Shown: positions 44,289-53,155 of the stretch, one piece after another
Position numbering within the stretch: position 1 is the stretch's first letter
Layout of the letters: every line of letters begins with the position of its first letter
NCBI GenBank assembly: GCA_025149285.1
Contig: CP102274.1
Span: 285,524 to 349,523 of the forward strand
DNA: 64,000 nt
Direction of reading: 5' to 3'
Origin: Hungatella hathewayi
GTDB lineage: Bacteria; Bacillota; Clostridia; Lachnospirales; Lachnospiraceae
Translations under genes and position numbers: made by a program
Notes under the pieces: model-generated
Told to the model about the DNA's origin: nothing
The model's input: the letters and a program-made list of their open reading frames with translations, nothing else
Databases searched by the model: none

Positions 44289-46169
44289 ATGCGGAAAAGC
44301 GGACAGATAACCGTATTTCTAAGTCTGGTTCTGCTGTGCGTCTGCAGTCTGGTGTGCGGGCTCGTGGAGTCCGCCAGGACTGCTGGAGCAGGCTGGTATT
44401 TGAAGTTGGCGGCAGATTCCGCCATGGATTCCGTATTCAGCGGCTATCACCGGGAGGCGTGGGAACAGTACCGGCTTTTCCTGCTGGAATACGAAGAGGA
44501 GGAGGAACCGGGCAGTACGTGGCTGAAATATATGGAGCCGTATATGGAAGAACACGGCTGGTATCCGGCAGTCATAAAGTCCGCTGCAGTTAAGGGGATT
44601 TCCGGTATTACAGATAAACACGGCGCTAATTTAAAACAGGAGATACAGGACTATATGCGGTTTGGTATATGGGATACCGTGTCGGAAGAGTCAGAAGCGG
44701 AAAATCTGTGGAAGGAGCTTAAAGAGGCGGAATCCCTGCAGCACGTTTCAGAGGCTTACAGCGGTCATGCAAGGGAGGCGGCCCGCATGGAGCGGGCGCT
44801 GGAAGCCATATGGAAATCACTGGAAAGTCAGGAGGAATACAGGCAAAAGGCGGCCGTCAGGCTGGCAGACCGGGATGGGGCCGGATTCCGGACGGCGGCA
44901 AAGCAGCTGAAAAAAGAGGGCGGACGTCTTCCGGGGCTGATAAAGACTTATGAGAAGAATGCCGATGACCTGGCTGCCCATTTAGAAAAAACGAGAGAGG
45001 AGACAAAACAAAAGTGGGAGGATTTAAGTGAAGGTGTGCGGAGCGCTATGGAGGAGGAACTGGCCGGCTACGAATCCTATATCTCTGAGAATGGAGCCAA
45101 ACGGCTGGAGATCCGGGCATTAATCCCTGAAGCAGAGGGAAATACAGCAATAATTGACCGTGCAGTGGAACGGTCTTATGAGGTTGAAGAGATAATCGCT
45201 GAATGGGATGAGGAGGATGAAGGCGGAGGTCCGGATGAGGGGGCGTTATGGGACTCTGTCGAAGTCGTCTGGGACAGGGTGAAGGTACCGGAGCTTTCCT
45301 TTCGGGCAGGCTTAAAGGAAGCGGATAAACAGAATCTTCTGGAACAGATTCAGCAAATGGCAGGACTGAATCTGCTGATGCTGGTTCTCCCTGAAGGGGA
45401 GGAGGTCTCAAAAGGTGTCATTCAGACAAAGAGTCTCCCATCGGTTCACCATACAGAAGATATTTTAAAAGACAGTTTTTTGGAGCGCGTATTAACCGAT
45501 GAATATATAGGCAGATTTTTTACCTGTTTCCGGTCGGAGGACGAAAAGGAGGTGTGCTATGAGCAGGAATATGTGCTGGGAGGCAAATCGACAGATGAAG
45601 AAAATCTGAAATCTGCGGCGGCGAGGATTCTGGCGGTGCGGGAAGGCCTTAATCTCATTCACATTCTGTCGGACAGCCAGAAGAGAGAGGAAGCCCATGC
45701 GCTGGCTGCAGCAATCACCGGTGTTACCGGAACCGCACCGCTTACCGGCATTGTAGCATTCTTTGTCATGACAGTATGGGCGCTGGGAGAATCGGCAGCA
45801 GATGTAAAGGCTCTCCTGGGCGGAGAACGGGTCCCGCTTATAAAGACAAAGGAGACGTGGAACCTGGATTTAGACGGACTCCTGGCTTTGGGAGAACAGG
45901 GAAAGGTGGAAGCGGGACAGGAGAAGGGGGTGGGAAAGAACTATGAAGAATACTTAAAGATGCTGATGTTTATGGAACCGGCAGAGCGTCTGTATTATCG
46001 GGTAATGGATGTAGTCCAGATCAATCTATCCGTAAAACAGCCGGGTTTTACCATGGAACGCTGTGCCTGTCAGGCAGAGATTGTGGGAACCGGCACCGGA
46101 AAACATCTGTTTTGGCTGGGAGGCGATCCGTGTTATACCGTGGAAGTACATACAGACAAAGCATATTAG
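44289..46169 (+). CDS. DUF5702 pilus-locus protein
   Basis: A 626-residue protein found in clostridial Tad loci. The N terminus has one hydrophobic helix, SGQITVFLSLVLLCVCSLVC, in the position of a TadE/TadG-like pseudopilin signal, followed by a long mostly helical extracytoplasmic region rich in Glu and Lys. A second hydrophobic stretch is near residue 490-510 (GIVAFFVMTVWALGE). Role unknown; it may take the place of TadG. Start is ATG 44289, one base after the Flp stop, with AAAGAGGT upstream. Confidence 0.8.
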   Translation: MRKSGQITVFLSLVLLCVCSLVCGLVESARTAGAGWYLKLAADSAMDSVFSGYHREAWEQYRLFLLEYEEEEEPGSTWLKYMEPYMEEHGWYPAVIKSAAVKGISGITDKHGANLKQEIQDYMRFGIWDTVSEESEAENLWKELKEAESLQHVSEAYSGHAREAARMERALEAIWKSLESQEEYRQKAAVRLADRDGAGFRTAAKQLKKEGGRLPGLIKTYEKNADDLAAHLEKTREETKQKWEDLSEGVRSAMEEELAGYESYISENGAKRLEIRALIPEAEGNTAIIDRAVERSYEVEEIIAEWDEEDEGGGPDEGALWDSVEVVWDRVKVPELSFRAGLKEADKQNLLEQIQQMAGLNLLMLVLPEGEEVSKGVIQTKSLPSVHHTEDILKDSFLERVLTDEYIGRFFTCFRSEDEKEVCYEQEYVLGGKSTDEENLKSAAARILAVREGLNLIHILSDSQKREEAHALAAAITGVTGTAPLTGIVAFFVMTVWALGESAADVKALLGGERVPLIKTKETWNLDLDGLLALGEQGKVEAGQEKGVGKNYEEYLKMLMFMEPAERLYYRVMDVVQINLSVKQPGFTMERCACQAEIVGTGTGKHLFWLGGDPCYTVEVHTDKAY

Positions 46170-46187
46170 AACAGGAGGCGGAGGATA

Positions 46188-47153
46188 ATGCCCTTTTTTC
46201 AGCGGCCTTTATCAAAGGATTTAAATAATAAAAGATCAGTTACTCTCCAGGTACGAATCCCCCTTGAGCTTCGCGGCCTTCCTGGAAAAAGGGTATTATC
46301 TTCCGCCTCCATCCGGAGTCTCTGGTGTGTACGGCCATTGGATTGTCTGCGTATGGGGGTCAGTATAACGGTAGAAGCCGCCCTGGCACTGCCCCTGTTT
46401 CTGTTTGCGGTGATGATTTTAATGATGCCCATGATTCTAATGAATGAGAGCAGAAAGATACAGTCAGAGCTGGAACTGGTCTGTGCGGAAATCAGCCAGT
46501 ATGCAGGCGTACTTCCCGATTCTGCGCTGGAACGTGGAGACTATGAAAAAGGAGGAATTCCGGAGGAGCTCATGGAGGATCGGACAAAGACGGGCTTTCG
46601 CATATATGCGGAAGGAAAGATCAGAAGCAGAATCCGCACGGAGAAGGCAGGCCATTTTTCGTTGACGGACTCCAGGATTCTGGAAGATGGAGAAACCATC
46701 GACTTAATTCTCCGCTATGAGATGTATCTTCCATTTCCGGTATTTCGAATAAAGAGCGTGCCAATGACTGCCAGGAGCTGCAGAAGGGCGTGGATCGGAA
46801 GAACGGGAGGAAAGGGGAATGGGAATTCCGGGCAGGCTGAGAATGATGAACTGGTCTACGTCGGCAAAAGCAGCACACGGTACCACAGAGACAGGAATTG
46901 TCATTATCTTTACAATCATATCAGCGTGATTTCCTTTGCCGATGTGGAGAGTGTGAGAAATTCTGATGGACGGAAGTATAAACCATGTGCCAGATGCGGA
47001 AGCCAGGCGGGACAGGGAAGTTCTGTTTATATCATGCCAAGCGGGGAGAGTTATCATAGCGACAGGAATTGTTCCTCCATTATCGCCTATGTGCGGGCAG
47101 TGCCGTTATCAGAAGCAGAGTATTTAGGTCCGTGTTCTTACTGTGCGGAATAG
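46188..47153 (+). CDS. TadE-like pseudopilin with two C-terminal Cys/His motifs
   Basis: Pseudopilin-like protein of 321 residues. After an unusually long, basic N-terminal part of about 55 residues comes GVSITVEAALALPLFLFAV, the TadE signature with Glu at +5 of the helix. The C-terminal 100 residues hold two copies of a metal-binding-like motif: YHRDRNCHYLYNH with PCARCG, and YHSDRNCSSIIAY with PCSYCAE. Such Tyr-His/Cys...Pro-Cys-x-x-Cys units occur in extracellular nucleases and surface proteins. Start is ATG 46188 behind AGGAGGCGGAGG; ATG 46353 (before GVSIT) is an alternative that would remove the long leader. Confidence 0.8.
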   Translation: MPFFQRPLSKDLNNKRSVTLQVRIPLELRGLPGKRVLSSASIRSLWCVRPLDCLRMGVSITVEAALALPLFLFAVMILMMPMILMNESRKIQSELELVCAEISQYAGVLPDSALERGDYEKGGIPEELMEDRTKTGFRIYAEGKIRSRIRTEKAGHFSLTDSRILEDGETIDLILRYEMYLPFPVFRIKSVPMTARSCRRAWIGRTGGKGNGNSGQAENDELVYVGKSSTRYHRDRNCHYLYNHISVISFADVESVRNSDGRKYKPCARCGSQAGQGSSVYIMPSGESYHSDRNCSSIIAYVRAVPLSEAEYLGPCSYCAE

Positions 47154-47187
47154 ACGGAAAATGCGGGAGAGGGAAGGGAGAATTCTG

Positions 47188-47625
47188 ATGGAAAAAATGA
47201 AATGGAGCCATGTAATCTTTATGACATTTCTGCTGGCCGCGTCATGGCAGGATTTACGGAATAAAAGTGTGAGCATATGGCTGTATCTGGGATATGGGGC
47301 AGCAGCTGGTGTTATGAGGCTGATCGGCGGTGGTCCTGTTTTCACGATACTAAGTGGAACGTTGGTGGGAGTGGTGCTTTTGGCCGCAGGCAGACTGACA
47401 TCAGGTGCGATCGGAAGCGGTGATGGCATGTTTTTCATCGTTAGCGGGCTGTACCTAAGCCTGAATGAAAATATACGGCTGCTTTTAAACGGAATTTTGT
47501 GGGGCGGCGTATTTTGTCTGTTTCTGTTCCTGTATGGAAAAAAATACGGAAGAAATATACACAGGATGGCGGTGCCGTTCTTACCGTTTCTGATTCCCGG
47601 CTGGATCTGGATGGTGATTTCATGA
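47188..47625 (+). CDS. A24-family prepilin peptidase 2
   Basis: Second membrane aspartic peptidase of the operon, 145 residues, about five membrane segments. Catalytic Asp residues are in SWQDLRNKSVSIW and the GxGD motif AIGSGDGMFFIVSG. Start ATG 47188 with GGGAG upstream. Its stop overlaps the next start (ATGA), and it lies between two TadE-like genes. Having two peptidases suggests that the Flp pilin and the pseudopilins are cut by different enzymes; this is inference. Confidence 0.85.
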   Translation: MEKMKWSHVIFMTFLLAASWQDLRNKSVSIWLYLGYGAAAGVMRLIGGGPVFTILSGTLVGVVLLAAGRLTSGAIGSGDGMFFIVSGLYLSLNENIRLLLNGILWGGVFCLFLFLYGKKYGRNIHRMAVPFLPFLIPGWIWMVIS

Positions 47626-48011
47626 AGAGACGCCTGAAGGGAAGTTATACCGTAGAAGCGGCCTTCGTAATGGCACTTGTCCTGTGGGCTGTGTTGTTTT
47701 CTGTACAGGCGGCCTACCGGCTGCGGGATGAGACTGTGGGGGCCATGGCACTGCATGGAGCCGCAGAGTATCTGCGCCATGGGGAGGAGAAGACAGCAGA
47801 AGAGGCTGAGAATTATGCAGAACGTCTGGCAGGGAGACCATTTTCATGGAGCGGCTATCAATTCAGAATAGAACAGACGGAAAGGGTACTGAAGGGCCAT
47901 CGAATCCATGCATTGGGAACTGCGGGAACCTGGTCCCTTGAAATTAGCCAGGATGAATACGATCCGGAAAATTTTCTGCGAATGTGCAGTCTTCCAGACC
48001 GGGAGGAATGA
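47622..48011 (+). CDS. Small TadE-like pseudopilin
   Basis: Minor pseudopilin of 129 residues: basic start MKRRLKG, then SYTVEAAFVMALVLWAVLF with Glu at +5 of the hydrophobic helix, followed by a soluble domain. The start overlaps the stop of the prepilin peptidase by 4 bases, so translation is coupled; the frame is open further upstream but that part lies inside the peptidase gene. It is likely a processed substrate of that peptidase. Confidence 0.8.
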   Translation: MKRRLKGSYTVEAAFVMALVLWAVLFSVQAAYRLRDETVGAMALHGAAEYLRHGEEKTAEEAENYAERLAGRPFSWSGYQFRIEQTERVLKGHRIHALGTAGTWSLEISQDEYDPENFLRMCSLPDREE

Positions 48012-48012
48012 A

Positions 48013-49458
48013 ATGGAAATCACATATAAAAGAGAGCTGAAGCATAACTATCTGATTATAACCCCGGAAGAAGCTTTTTACGACAGCTATGAGATACGGA
48101 TGCTGGCCTCCAACTGCATTGAAGGCCTCTTAAAATTTCACGTAAAGCAGGTGGACAACAGGAAATCTTATTACTATGAAATTACATCGAGGCAGCCGCT
48201 GACACGGATTCTGGAATATCAGAGTCTGGGAGCGGAGCACCTTCGGTGCCTGATTACAGGGATTGTCAGGACTCTGGAGCGGATGGAGACGTATTTACTG
48301 CAGGAAGGGCAGATTTTGTTAGAGCCGGAGTATATTTACGTGGAGCCGGAATATTTTTCAGTATATCTCTGTCTCATTCCGGGGCGGCAGGGGGGATTTC
48401 CGGAAGAGATGACGGCTCTTTTGCAATATCTTCTGGGAAAGGTCAATCATCAGGACAAGGAGTGCGTGGTGATGGCATACGGACTTTACCAGGAAAGTTT
48501 AAAAGAAAATTATGGAATGGCGGATCTTTTAAGACTGACAGGGCTGGATCAGGCGGCTGACAGGAGAATCAGGCAGGGAGAAGAATGGAGTACGGAAGAA
48601 AATAACTGGCAGGACGTGGAGATGGAAGAGAGTGGAGGGGATGAGTTTCTGCGGCCGGTGAACAGAAGGAAGATGGAGACGCGGAGTGAACCAGAGTGGA
48701 AAGAGCACGGAAAAATAGTGTCTGAAAATAAAAAAATCTTGCAGGCTGGCAATGAAAAAAGAGAAGAAAGGCGGATGAAAAAGAAGACTCTGTTTCAGAA
48801 TATTTTAACATTATGCACGATTTTAGCAGGAGGTCCCGTTCTCTGCTGGCTTTTATACGGAGGAAGGGGAGTGAAACATTATTGGCCCATTCTGGCTGGT
48901 GTGGATGTCCTGACAGCGCTTTTTCTGGCTGTCCGTACCATTGCTTTTGGGTTACATGAGGAAAATCCGGAAGAACGGCATTTCTTTGAAAGGGAGCATA
49001 AAAATAGAGACCGGTATGGGGATACGGAAAAACGTCATGAGTGGCAGATGGTATTTCAGGAAGAGCCTGAGACTAATTGTGATATCCCGGTATCAGGTAA
49101 TCCGGAGGTAAAAATCAGAAATGAAGAGTGCAATACGGTCCTGCTGACGGAGCAGGAACAGCCAGCAAATGCCAGATGTTTCCGCAGTCTGGAACCGGGA
49201 GTTCCGGATATTATCATTTCGTATGTTCCGTTTCTTATTGGAAAACAGGAGGGGCTGGCAGATTACGTTTTATCCCGGGATACAGTCAGCCGTCTTCATG
49301 CAAAAATAGACAGAGAAGGGGAAGAGTATAGAATTACGGACTTAAATTCGACAAATGGCACCATGGTGGGAGGCAGGCTGCTGGAGACGAATGAAACCGC
49401 GCCGTTATTGCCCGGAGAAGAAGTTTATATTGCAAATGTAGGATTTATATTTACATAA
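48013..49458 (+). CDS. DUF6382-like protein with C-terminal FHA domain
   Basis: A 481-residue protein. The N-terminal 190 residues resemble DUF6382 (EITYKRELKHNYLIITPEEA onward). A charged linker follows, then two hydrophobic segments near residues 265-315. A cytoplasmic FHA domain ends the protein, with VLSRDTVSRLHAKI and ITDLNSTNGTMVGG. FHA domains bind phosphothreonine, so the pilus machine may be tuned by Ser/Thr phosphorylation; no kinase gene is in the window. Start ATG 48013 follows GGGAGG by 6 bases. Last gene of the pilus operon. Confidence 0.83.
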   Translation: MEITYKRELKHNYLIITPEEAFYDSYEIRMLASNCIEGLLKFHVKQVDNRKSYYYEITSRQPLTRILEYQSLGAEHLRCLITGIVRTLERMETYLLQEGQILLEPEYIYVEPEYFSVYLCLIPGRQGGFPEEMTALLQYLLGKVNHQDKECVVMAYGLYQESLKENYGMADLLRLTGLDQAADRRIRQGEEWSTEENNWQDVEMEESGGDEFLRPVNRRKMETRSEPEWKEHGKIVSENKKILQAGNEKREERRMKKKTLFQNILTLCTILAGGPVLCWLLYGGRGVKHYWPILAGVDVLTALFLAVRTIAFGLHEENPEERHFFEREHKNRDRYGDTEKRHEWQMVFQEEPETNCDIPVSGNPEVKIRNEECNTVLLTEQEQPANARCFRSLEPGVPDIIISYVPFLIGKQEGLADYVLSRDTVSRLHAKIDREGEEYRITDLNSTNGTMVGGRLLETNETAPLLPGEEVYIANVGFIFT

Positions 49459-49470
49459 AGCGGCAAATTG

Positions 49471-49479
49471 TGCTAGAAT
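49471..49479 (+). promoter_or_regulatory. Extended -10 promoter before the rhomboid gene
   Basis: TGCTAGAAT at 49471-49479 is an extended -10 element; no convincing -35 box. It lies 27 bases before the rhomboid ATG. Confidence 0.45.
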
Positions 49480-49505
49480 GGTCGTAAGATTAGAAGGAGA
49501 GCACA

Positions 49506-50126
49506 ATGGAAGATTTGTACGGACGAAAAAAAGCATATGTGAATATCGGGCTTATCGCGCTAAACGTGCTGTACTTCCTTTTTCTGGAGGCGACAGGTTC
49601 TTCAGAGAATACTTCATTCATGGTAGCGCATGGTGCCATGTACGCGCCGCTGGTAATAGAACGTGGTGAATATTACCGGTTGATTACCTCTGTATTTATG
49701 CATTTTGGAATCAGCCATATCATGAACAATATGTTGATTCTTTTTATCCTGGGTGACAATCTGGAAAGAGCCCTGGGCCATATAAAATATCTGTTTTTCT
49801 ACCTGATTTGCGGTGTGGGCGCCAATATTGTTTCCATGATCGTGAATTTAGGGGAATACCGAAACGTCGTATCAGCCGGCGCCTCGGGAGCTATCTTTGG
49901 TGTGATAGGCGGACTCTTATACGCCGTCATCATAAATCGCGGCCGGTTGGAGGACCTGAGTACCCGACAGCTGGTTGTGATGATCGTATGTTCCCTGTAT
50001 TTTGGCTTTACCAGCACAGGTGTTGATAATGCCGCGCATATTGCAGGTTTATTGATAGGCATTGTAATGGGGATTCTTTTATACCGCAAGCCCAGGAAAA
50101 AACGCAATACCGAGATATGGGGATAA
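49506..50126 (+). CDS. Rhomboid-family intramembrane serine protease
   Basis: Membrane protease of 206 residues with six predicted segments. The catalytic Ser is in GASGAIFGVIGG and the His in NAAHIAGLLIG. The early motif HFGISHIMNNMLILFILG is also typical. AGAAGGAGAGCACA precedes the ATG. Substrates are unknown; its place after the pilus operon may be chance. The HIT gene follows with its ribosome site overlapping the stop region. Confidence 0.92.
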   Translation: MEDLYGRKKAYVNIGLIALNVLYFLFLEATGSSENTSFMVAHGAMYAPLVIERGEYYRLITSVFMHFGISHIMNNMLILFILGDNLERALGHIKYLFFYLICGVGANIVSMIVNLGEYRNVVSAGASGAIFGVIGGLLYAVIINRGRLEDLSTRQLVVMIVCSLYFGFTSTGVDNAAHIAGLLIGIVMGILLYRKPRKKRNTEIWG

Positions 50127-50145
50127 AATGGAAGGAGGTGAGAGT

Positions 50146-50562
50146 GTGAGGGATGACAATTGTATTTTTTGCAAAATTGCTAATGGCGAGATTCCGTCAG
50201 AAACCATTTACGAAGACGAGACGTTTCGTGTAATTCTGGATTTGGGTCCGGCATCAAAAGGACATGCTTTGATTCTTCCAAAGCAGCATTACAGTGACAT
50301 CTGTGAATTGGATGAGGATGTCGCGGCCAGGGTCCTTCCACTGGCAGCAAAGATAGGAACGGCGATGAAGAAATCTTTGAATTGCGCCGGGTTCAACGTA
50401 GTCCAGAATAACGGGGTGGAAGCAGGACAGACTGTATTTCATTTTCATGTGCACATTATTCCTCGTTATGAGAAAGGGCCTGTTATGGTTTCGTGGGTAC
50501 CGGGAGAGGTGAGCCCGGAAGAATTAACAGAAACAGGAGCTGCCATAAGGAGCACCCTGTAA
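50146..50562 (+). CDS. HIT-family nucleotide-binding hydrolase
   Basis: Histidine-triad protein of 138 residues, a phosphoramidase or dinucleotide hydrolase by family. The triad is HFHVHIIPRY, preceded by NNGVEAGQTV; the N terminus CIFCKIANGEIPSE holds a zinc-type CxxC. The start is GTG 50146: the strong AAGGAGGTGAG lies 3-8 bases before it, whereas the in-frame ATG at 50128 would place the ribosome site in the coding part. Likely cotranscribed with the rhomboid gene. Confidence 0.9.
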   Translation: MRDDNCIFCKIANGEIPSETIYEDETFRVILDLGPASKGHALILPKQHYSDICELDEDVAARVLPLAAKIGTAMKKSLNCAGFNVVQNNGVEAGQTVFHFHVHIIPRYEKGPVMVSWVPGEVSPEELTETGAAIRSTL

Positions 50563-50580
50563 CCAAAGGGGGCATAGGAG

Positions 50581-51123
50581 ATGAGCATGCAACAAGATGA
50601 AGATATGTTGTTACAGTCGATTTATGAAGAGTATCAGGGAACGCTCCGCCGGATTGCGAGAGCGCTGAATGTTCCCAACATGGAACTGGAAGATGTAGTT
50701 CAGGAAACGTTTATTGCTTATTTTAGGAAGTATTCATTAACATGGTCGCCAACGCTTAAGAAGGCGATGCTGGTGAAAATCTTAAAGGGAAAAGCAATTG
50801 ACTGTCTCAGAAAGAATGGACATTATGAAAAGGTCAGTCTTGATGAGGAGAATTCAATAAGATGTATTGAGATGCTGACCACCTATGTGGTAACAGATCC
50901 CATTGATATTATTATCAGTGAGGAATCGATACAGAGGATTACTACGGAAATTGCCAATATGAGGCAGGAATGGAAAGAGATGGCTGTTTTGTATTTTCTC
51001 GAGCAGAGAACCATTCCGGAGATTTGTGAAATGCTGGAGATACCGGGAACGGTTTGCCGCTCCCGGATTTACAGGACAAGAATGTGTCTGAAAAAGATTC
51101 TCGGACCGAAATACGATATTTAA
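50581..51123 (+). CDS. Sigma-70 family (ECF-like) RNA polymerase sigma factor
   Basis: Sigma factor of 180 residues. Region 2 is MELEDVVQETFIAYF with KGKAIDCLRKNG, and region 4 is RTIPEICEMLEIPGTVCRSRIYRTRMCLKK. No regulator gene follows directly; the next plus-strand gene, beyond the opposing murG, encodes a DUF4367-like membrane protein that could be its anti-sigma partner. Start is ATG 50581 (AAAGGGGG 8 bases upstream) or ATG 50587 (AGGAG 6 bases upstream). Confidence 0.82.
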   Translation: MSMQQDEDMLLQSIYEEYQGTLRRIARALNVPNMELEDVVQETFIAYFRKYSLTWSPTLKKAMLVKILKGKAIDCLRKNGHYEKVSLDEENSIRCIEMLTTYVVTDPIDIIISEESIQRITTEIANMRQEWKEMAVLYFLEQRTIPEICEMLEIPGTVCRSRIYRTRMCLKKILGPKYDI

Positions 51124-51150
51124 AAATTATGAATACTTAGTTATGAATGC

Positions 51151-52218
51151 TTAGTTTGAAGCCAGAGATTCGATCATATCCACGATTGTATCCACGGCAT
51201 TATGCAGTTCACTCTGTTCCATGCGGCTGATATAGGTTTGACGGTCATGGTAGGTTTGAGTAATGGCCTGGAACAGGGAATCGTCAGAAAGATTCTCTTC
51301 TTCCAGAACGCAGCTGAAGCCCTGCTTTTCAAAGGATTTTGCGTTTAAGATCTGATCGCCGCGGCTGGCAGCAGCAGAAAGCGGAATCAGAATGTTAGGT
51401 TTGTGGAGTGCCAGAATTTCACAGATAGAATTGGCTCCTGCCCTTGATATCATTAGATCCGCTGCAGCAAATAAATGTTTTAAGGGTGCATCAACGTACT
51501 CATACTGTACATATCCCCGGGTGGCTTTCAGACTCTCATCCAGATTGCCTTTTCCGCAGATATGTATTACCTGGAAGCTCTCAAGCAGTCTTGGAAGGAT
51601 ATGGCGTACAGAGCGGTTAACGGTAACGGAACCGAGACTGCCTCCAATAATGAGAATAATGGGGCGGTTAGCAGACAAACCGGTGTGTTTAAGTCCAGTC
51701 AGCCGATCGCCCTGCAGGAGTTCTTTACGTATGGGGGATCCGGTAAGGCATGCCTTTTCTTTTGGAAGGTATCCCAGGGTTTCCGGGAAATTACAGCAGA
51801 TTTTAGCCGCTGATGGAATACAGATTTTATTAGCCAGTCCGGGCGTCATATCGGATTCATGGATAATAACCGGAATTTTATAATGCTTTGCCGCAAGAAC
51901 TACGGGAACGGCAACAAATCCGCCTTTGGAAAATACGACATCCGGCCGATGAAGCTTAATCAGCTTTCGGGCCTCGCCATATCCTTTAACAACGCGGAAT
52001 GGGTCAGAAAAATTTTTGATGTCAAAATACCTGCGGAGTTTACCGGAGGAGATACCATCATAGGGAATTCCTGCTCCTTCGATCAGTTTCCGTTCGATTC
52101 CCTGATATGATCCAATGTAACGGATCTCGTAGCCATGTTCTTTCAGAGATGGAATCAGAGCAAGGTTCGGGGTAACATGTCCGGCGGTTCCGCCGCCGGT
52201 TAAAATGATTTTTTTCAT
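51151..52218 (-). CDS. murG: UDP-GlcNAc--MurNAc-pentapeptide undecaprenol GlcNAc transferase
   Basis: Adds GlcNAc to lipid I to make lipid II at the inner face of the membrane. It is 355 residues. Motifs: [15 protein letters not shown] at the N terminus, [26 protein letters not shown], and [17 protein letters not shown] in the UDP-GlcNAc site. GGGAGG precedes the ATG by 9 bases. It is alone on its strand with its own strong promoter, away from other division or cell-wall genes. Confidence 0.96.
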   Translation of the reverse strand: MKKIILTGGGTAGHVTPNLALIPSLKEHGYEIRYIGSYQGIERKLIEGAGIPYDGISSGKLRRYFDIKNFSDPFRVVKGYGEARKLIKLHRPDVVFSKGGFVAVPVVLAAKHYKIPVIIHESDMTPGLANKICIPSAAKICCNFPETLGYLPKEKACLTGSPIRKELLQGDRLTGLKHTGLSANRPIILIIGGSLGSVTVNRSVRHILPRLLESFQVIHICGKGNLDESLKATRGYVQYEYVDAPLKHLFAAADLMISRAGANSICEILALHKPNILIPLSAAASRGDQILNAKSFEKQGFSCVLEEENLSDDSLFQAITQTYHDRQTYISRMEQSELHNAVDTIVDMIESLASN

Positions 52219-52247
52219 AAGACGTTGCCTCCCAATTTCGATATACT

Positions 52248-52278
52248 ATTATAGTAAACGTTAGCAACAAAATGTCAA
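52248..52278 (-). promoter_or_regulatory. Promoter of murG
   Basis: On the minus strand TTGACA (52273-52278) and TATAAT (52248-52253) with a 19-base spacer, 30 bases before the murG ATG. Confidence 0.65.
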
Positions 52279-52329
52279 CCCCAAAGCGTGTGGGAACTTC
52301 AGGATAACCTGTAATTATGAGGTGTGTGC

Positions 52330-53142
52330 GTGGACCAGGATAGGAATCATGGAAAAAAATGTTCTGTTTTCAACCAAATAAAATATTTTTTTACACGACA
52401 AGTAAGGATGGATGCACGGTTGCTTGATTTTATGCAGGAGCACCCGGAAATAGCACCTGATTCTGATCCGCTCGAAGCGCCGCCAGATGAATTCCAGAAA
52501 ATATTGGACGAAATGGAAAAAAGAGGGATTAAGCCTGCTGTTAAAAGACAGATAAAAGTAAAGACACGCCTGAGCCAAGCTGGAAATTATATGCGGAAAC
52601 CTGCGTTTGTTGCGTTGTTGGTGGTTTTGATCGTTGGGGGGACTTCTGTGGGGACGTCGGCGAAGAAGGCTTATGATTATAGGATGAGAGAGAGAGGGAG
52701 AGGAAACGGAGACATTATATGGAATAATGATGAGTATGTTTTGACTAAAGAAGATGAAATTAATGATATATATCTTAAAATTGAGGAAAGGCTGAATATT
52801 AAGCCACTTAAATTTATGTTCTTACCTTTTGGTATGAAATTTGATGAATTAAAAATTGTTGGTGATCATGCTAATATTAAATTTTTCTATGAGAATAAAG
52901 CTTTTAACTGTGTTCAATCAAAGAAACCTGTAACCTCATCTAACAATGTAGTATCTGATAGGAGGGTGTATAAACAAATATATAATGAATGGTTAGATAT
53001 TAGTATACCTATTGAAAAAAATAAACTTAATGATAAAGTTGAATATAGTGCAAAATTTGACTTGAATGGTTGTTATTTTTATATATCTGGTATTATTGAT
53101 GAAGACAATTTTGATAAAATAATAGAAAATTTGAATTATTAA
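52330..53142 (+). CDS. DUF4367-like single-pass membrane protein, possible anti-sigma factor
   Basis: A 270-residue protein. The N-terminal 90 residues are soluble and charged (MDARLLDFMQEHPEIAPDSD), then one membrane helix KPAFVALLVVLIVGGTSVGT. The outer domain, with YLKIEERLNIKPLKFMFLP and GMKF, looks like DUF4367, often found in anti-sigma-type proteins. Start is uncertain: GTG 52330 has GAGGT 7 bases upstream; ATG 52408 starts the conserved part. Base composition changes sharply near 52680: the 5' part resembles the neighbours while the 3' part is strongly AT-rich with codons such as AAT, ATA and TTA, suggesting a mosaic gene. Confidence 0.68.
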   Translation: MDQDRNHGKKCSVFNQIKYFFTRQVRMDARLLDFMQEHPEIAPDSDPLEAPPDEFQKILDEMEKRGIKPAVKRQIKVKTRLSQAGNYMRKPAFVALLVVLIVGGTSVGTSAKKAYDYRMRERGRGNGDIIWNNDEYVLTKEDEINDIYLKIEERLNIKPLKFMFLPFGMKFDELKIVGDHANIKFFYENKAFNCVQSKKPVTSSNNVVSDRRVYKQIYNEWLDISIPIEKNKLNDKVEYSAKFDLNGCYFYISGIIDEDNFDKIIENLNY

Positions 53143-53155
53143 GGAGAAGTATATT

